A program made the translations under genes and the position numbers. 8,598 bases of DNA from Methanospirillum hungatei (GTDB taxonomy: Archaea > Halobacteriota > Methanomicrobia > Methanomicrobiales > Methanospirillaceae). Positions 6,976-8,598 of this stretch are shown here, piece by piece. The stretch lies in NCBI GenBank assembly GCA_003251955.1, contig QKDV01000136.1, positions 1 to 8,598 of the forward strand, read 5' to 3'. The notes under the pieces are model-generated. The model saw nothing but the letters and a program-made list of their open reading frames with translations, did not search any database and was not told the DNA's origin. Each line of letters opens with the position of its first letter. Within the stretch, counting starts at the first letter, position 1.

Positions 6976-7815
6976 CTGGTTCATCTCCAGGAATACGAGT
7001 GCAGATTCTCCATACTGATCAGGTATATAATGACTTCCGACATGCGGGATGCCCTTAAACCGTACAAGCCACGATCCGTTGATCTGACCGGCCATCTGAA
7101 CTGAAATGGAGTCAGGAGTTAAGGTATCTTCAGTTCCTACAACCAGCATGACATCCTTGTCAATTCCGGACAGGTCAGTATAGGATCCGTTCCACATGAG
7201 ATTTGCCTCTGCTTCCTCCCGAATACCAAGGGGTTCGGAAGAATTACCGGCGGCCTCTTCGATGGTTCCAAACAGATACTCGGTCTCAGGTAACCTGATA
7301 CTGTATGTATTGGAGTCGAGAATCAGTTTATTCACGCGGTCCGGGTGATCGATAACCAGTTGCTGTGAGACGGATGAACCCATGGATGTTCCATACACAT
7401 GCATACTCTCATAACCAAGGGCAGAAATCAGTGCAGCAGCATCGTCAGCATACATGGGAATCGTATGAGTGACATTGGAATCACTGCTATATCCCATCCC
7501 CCTGTGGTCATATGTATAAACATGGTATTTTGAGGCAAGGATGCCGATAAACGTCTCATTCCAGTTGTCGTCTATCGTGGCACCTAACCCGGGAATCATC
7601 AGGATAGGTTCACCGGATCCAAATTCCCGATACCCAAGGGTAACGCCACTAACATCGACATACTGGACCGGTGTGTCAGCAAATGAAACCGGTGAAAAGT
7701 TTAGATCCTGCGTTACATCAACGGGTTCTGTTCCTGAATCGTCAGCACACCCTGATATTACGGAGAGAAGGATGGTACATGCGATTATCAGAAGCACTGC
7801 AAATATTCTGTTCAT
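6964..7815 (-). CDS. Alpha/beta-hydrolase lipoprotein
   Basis: Predicted cell-surface serine hydrolase, 283 residues; ester, lactone or lipid substrate unknown. The start at 7815 is chosen over an in-frame Met at 7899 for three reasons: MNRIFAVLLIIACTILLSV gives a proper signal peptide, the lipobox ISGC puts the lipidated Cys at 23, and an AGGA six bases upstream with a TATA box beyond it fits this ATG. The mature part has the fold's oxyanion-side PGLGAT (75-80), YDHRGMGYSS (102-111), the nucleophile elbow YGTSMGSS with Ser144 (141-148), a probable acid Asp230 (VVGTEDTLTP), and a catalytic His in IPHVGSHYIP (His258 by position, His262 possible). The segment between the nucleophile strand and the acid strand is short (about 170-215), so the cap over the active site is small. 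The gene converges on the P-loop kinase gene and diverges from the YjbQ gene. Confidence 0.88.
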   Translation of the reverse strand: MNRIFAVLLIIACTILLSVISGCADDSGTEPVDVTQDLNFSPVSFADTPVQYVDVSGVTLGYREFGSGEPILMIPGLGATIDDNWNETFIGILASKYHVYTYDHRGMGYSSDSNVTHTIPMYADDAAALISALGYESMHVYGTSMGSSVSQQLVIDHPDRVNKLILDSNTYSIRLPETEYLFGTIEEAAGNSSEPLGIREEAEANLMWNGSYTDLSGIDKDVMLVVGTEDTLTPDSISVQMAGQINGSWLVRFKGIPHVGSHYIPDQYGESALVFLEMNQSPV

Positions 7816-7821
7816 CGGAAT

Positions 7822-7825
7822 TCCT
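7822..7825 (-). promoter_or_regulatory. Ribosome binding site deciding the hydrolase start
   Basis: AGGA on the minus strand, six bases before the ATG at 7815. It supports that start over the longer in-frame reading from 7899, whose first 28 residues would include the promoter region. Confidence 0.6.
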
Positions 7826-7858
7826 GAAAGATGCATTATGTTGGTATTCGGGATTACA

Positions 7859-7870
7859 CCATATATTTTC
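7859..7870 (-). promoter_or_regulatory. TATA box of the hydrolase lipoprotein gene
   Basis: The minus strand reads GAAAATATATGG, a TATA box with an A-rich element before it as expected for the TFB site. Initiation about 26 bases on, near 7838, gives a leader of about 23 bases that contains the AGGA ribosome site. It lies back to back with the plus-strand box at 7876-7881. Confidence 0.6.
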
Positions 7871-7875
7871 ATTGG

Positions 7876-7881
7876 TATAAA
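7876..7881 (+). promoter_or_regulatory. TATA box of the yjbQ gene
   Basis: TATAAA on the plus strand predicts initiation near 7905 and a leader of about 22 bases before the ATG at 7927. Only about 14 bases separate its centre from that of the opposing minus-strand box, so the two promoters probably compete for or share binding of TBP and TFB. Confidence 0.55.
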
Positions 7882-7926
7882 GTGCATACCTGTTCTCATA
7901 GGATTGAAGGCAGATCTGGTAATTAT

Positions 7927-8328
7927 ATGAAGTGGACAAAGATTGAAGTTAAAACTGGTTCAAGGTCAGAGTTCATCGATATTACAAGCAGGATTTCAGA
8001 TGAACTGAAGAGATCAGGTGTACTGAACGGAACCTGCAATGTGTACATGCCACACACCACGGCCGGCCTGACCATCAATGAGAATGCAGATCCTGATGTT
8101 ACACGGGATATCCTTGCCGGTCTTTCCCACCTCGTGCCGTTACACGGGGATTACCGCCACGCTGAGGGGAATTCAGATGCTCATATCAAGGCATCACTGA
8201 TGGGATTTTCTCTTATGGTGCCTGTTATCGATGGACATCTGGTACTTGGAACCTGGCAGGGGATATATTTCTGTGAGTTTGATGGGCCCAGGAACCGGCA
8301 TGTGCTGGTGGGTATTTCCGGGGAATAG
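7927..8328 (+). CDS. yjbQ: YjbQ/UPF0047 family protein
   Basis: Small cytoplasmic protein of 133 residues, the normal length for this family, which is annotated as a secondary thiamine-phosphate synthase because members can replace ThiE when overproduced; its main physiological reaction is not settled. The conserved blocks are all present: PHTTAGLTINENADPDV (42-58), HGDYRHAEGNSDAHIKASLMG (73-93, with His73, His78 and His86 as likely metal or active-site residues) and GTWQGIYFCEFDGPR (108-122). The start at 7927 (MKWTKIEV) is preferred over an in-frame Met at 7831, because the 32 extra codons would cross the divergent promoter and overlap the start of the hydrolase gene. The ribosome site is weak (TGGT, 6 bases before the ATG). 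It is transcribed alone as far as can be seen. Confidence 0.93.
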   Translation: MKWTKIEVKTGSRSEFIDITSRISDELKRSGVLNGTCNVYMPHTTAGLTINENADPDVTRDILAGLSHLVPLHGDYRHAEGNSDAHIKASLMGFSLMVPVIDGHLVLGTWQGIYFCEFDGPRNRHVLVGISGE

Positions 8329-8338
8329 GTCAATATCA

Positions 8339-8359
8339 TGAAGACATTTCAGGTCTTCA
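8339..8359 (+). terminator. Small hairpin just after yjbQ
   Basis: TGAAGAC (8339-8345) pairs perfectly with GTCTTCA (8353-8359) around a 7-base loop, 10 bases after the stop. No T-run follows at once; a pyrimidine-rich tract (about 8397-8412) and five T at 8432-8436 come later. It may act in termination or protect the 3' end of the message. Confidence 0.35.
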
Positions 8360-8598
8360 AAGTACGAGAGAACTGACACTTATTGACAAGAAAATATTCT
8401 TCCTTCTTACTTGTTCAGGTAACGGATTCAATTTTTAGCAAAAAATCTGGCTGTTCACACCCATCACTCATGTGCCACAGTCTTCCGTGTTTCCTACCTA
8501 TCACCCAGCAGAATTTATCCGGACCAAACCCGGGTCTGACAGTATTACCAGTATTTCCAGGGATACCTCACCTATAAAGATTCAAATAAACCTGCAAA
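8360..8598. other. Right-end stretch with no convincing gene
   Basis: The short open frames here are weak: the plus-strand one starts at a TTG with no ribosome site and reads as low-complexity Ser/Pro/Leu sequence, and no tRNA or known RNA fold is apparent. Visible items are a palindrome ACCCGGGT at 8528-8535, a near direct repeat AGTATTACC/AGTATTTCC (about 8540-8559) and the TATA-like box near the end. Confidence 0.5.
8573..8578 (+). promoter_or_regulatory. TATA-like box facing out of the window
   Basis: CCTATAAAG near the right edge would start transcription at about 8602, just outside the window, so it may serve a downstream plus-strand gene. The near repeat AGTATTACC/AGTATTTCC lies just upstream of it. 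Confidence 0.35.

Noticed and set aside
7816..7899. N-terminal extension of the hydrolase to the Met at 7899
   Set aside because: It would bury the signal peptide 28 residues inside the protein and run through the TATA box and ribosome site that fit the start at 7815.
7831..7926. N-terminal extension of yjbQ to the Met at 7831
   Set aside because: It lies upstream of the predicted transcription start, overlaps the divergent promoter and makes the protein longer than the family.
8528..8535. Palindrome ACCCGGGT as an operator
   Set aside because: An 8-base palindrome standing alone is too common to support a binding site.
8383..8577. 64-codon open frame at the right end
   Set aside because: TTG start, no ribosome site, no recognisable motif and composition like translated noncoding DNA.

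Overview
The window looks like chromosome of a methanogenic archaeon, most likely of the Methanospirillum/Methanomicrobiales kind. This is an inference from several signs: AT-rich TATA boxes sit at archaeal spacing upstream of several genes, intergenic ends carry runs of U rather than strong bacterial terminators, and the gene mix fits (a poly-HAMP chemotaxis receptor with CheW, a soluble multi-PAS histidine kinase, secreted and lipid-anchored hydrolases, a YjbQ-family protein). No rRNA, tRNA, mobile element, CRISPR array or phage gene was recognised.

Left part (1-2206): the 3' part of a chemoreceptor gene runs in from outside the window and is followed after 4 bases by a cheW gene, so the two are probably one transcript. 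They would form the receptor and adaptor of a chemosensory array that feeds a CheA kinase encoded elsewhere. The pair converges on a PAS-PAS-PAS histidine kinase on the minus strand (2207-4024), with U-runs for both directions in the gap.

Middle (4025-6282): upstream of the kinase on the same strand, but separated by two U-runs, is a long secreted C69-family (N-terminal-nucleophile) dipeptidase. Its TATA box lies so close to its ATG that the message is probably leaderless. A 264-base gap then separates it from a divergent small kinase gene.

Right part (6283-8598): a P-loop kinase resembling bacterial shikimate kinase (AroK) appears to lack one of the arginines that hold shikimate, so its substrate is open. 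It converges on a compact alpha/beta-hydrolase lipoprotein (true start 7815). That gene shares a back-to-back divergent promoter with a YjbQ/UPF0047 gene (true start 7927). The last 270 bases hold no convincing gene, only a small hairpin and a TATA-like box for whatever follows.

The genes do not form one pathway. The window reads as ordinary methanogen chromosome with sensory genes on the left and surface hydrolases plus two metabolic enzymes on the right. I did not find a clear new multi-gene system. The points most worth a second look are the altered pocket of the shikimate-kinase-like protein, the leaderless secreted dipeptidase whose nucleophile is exposed by signal-peptide removal, and the unusual ATP-site motif in the histidine kinase.
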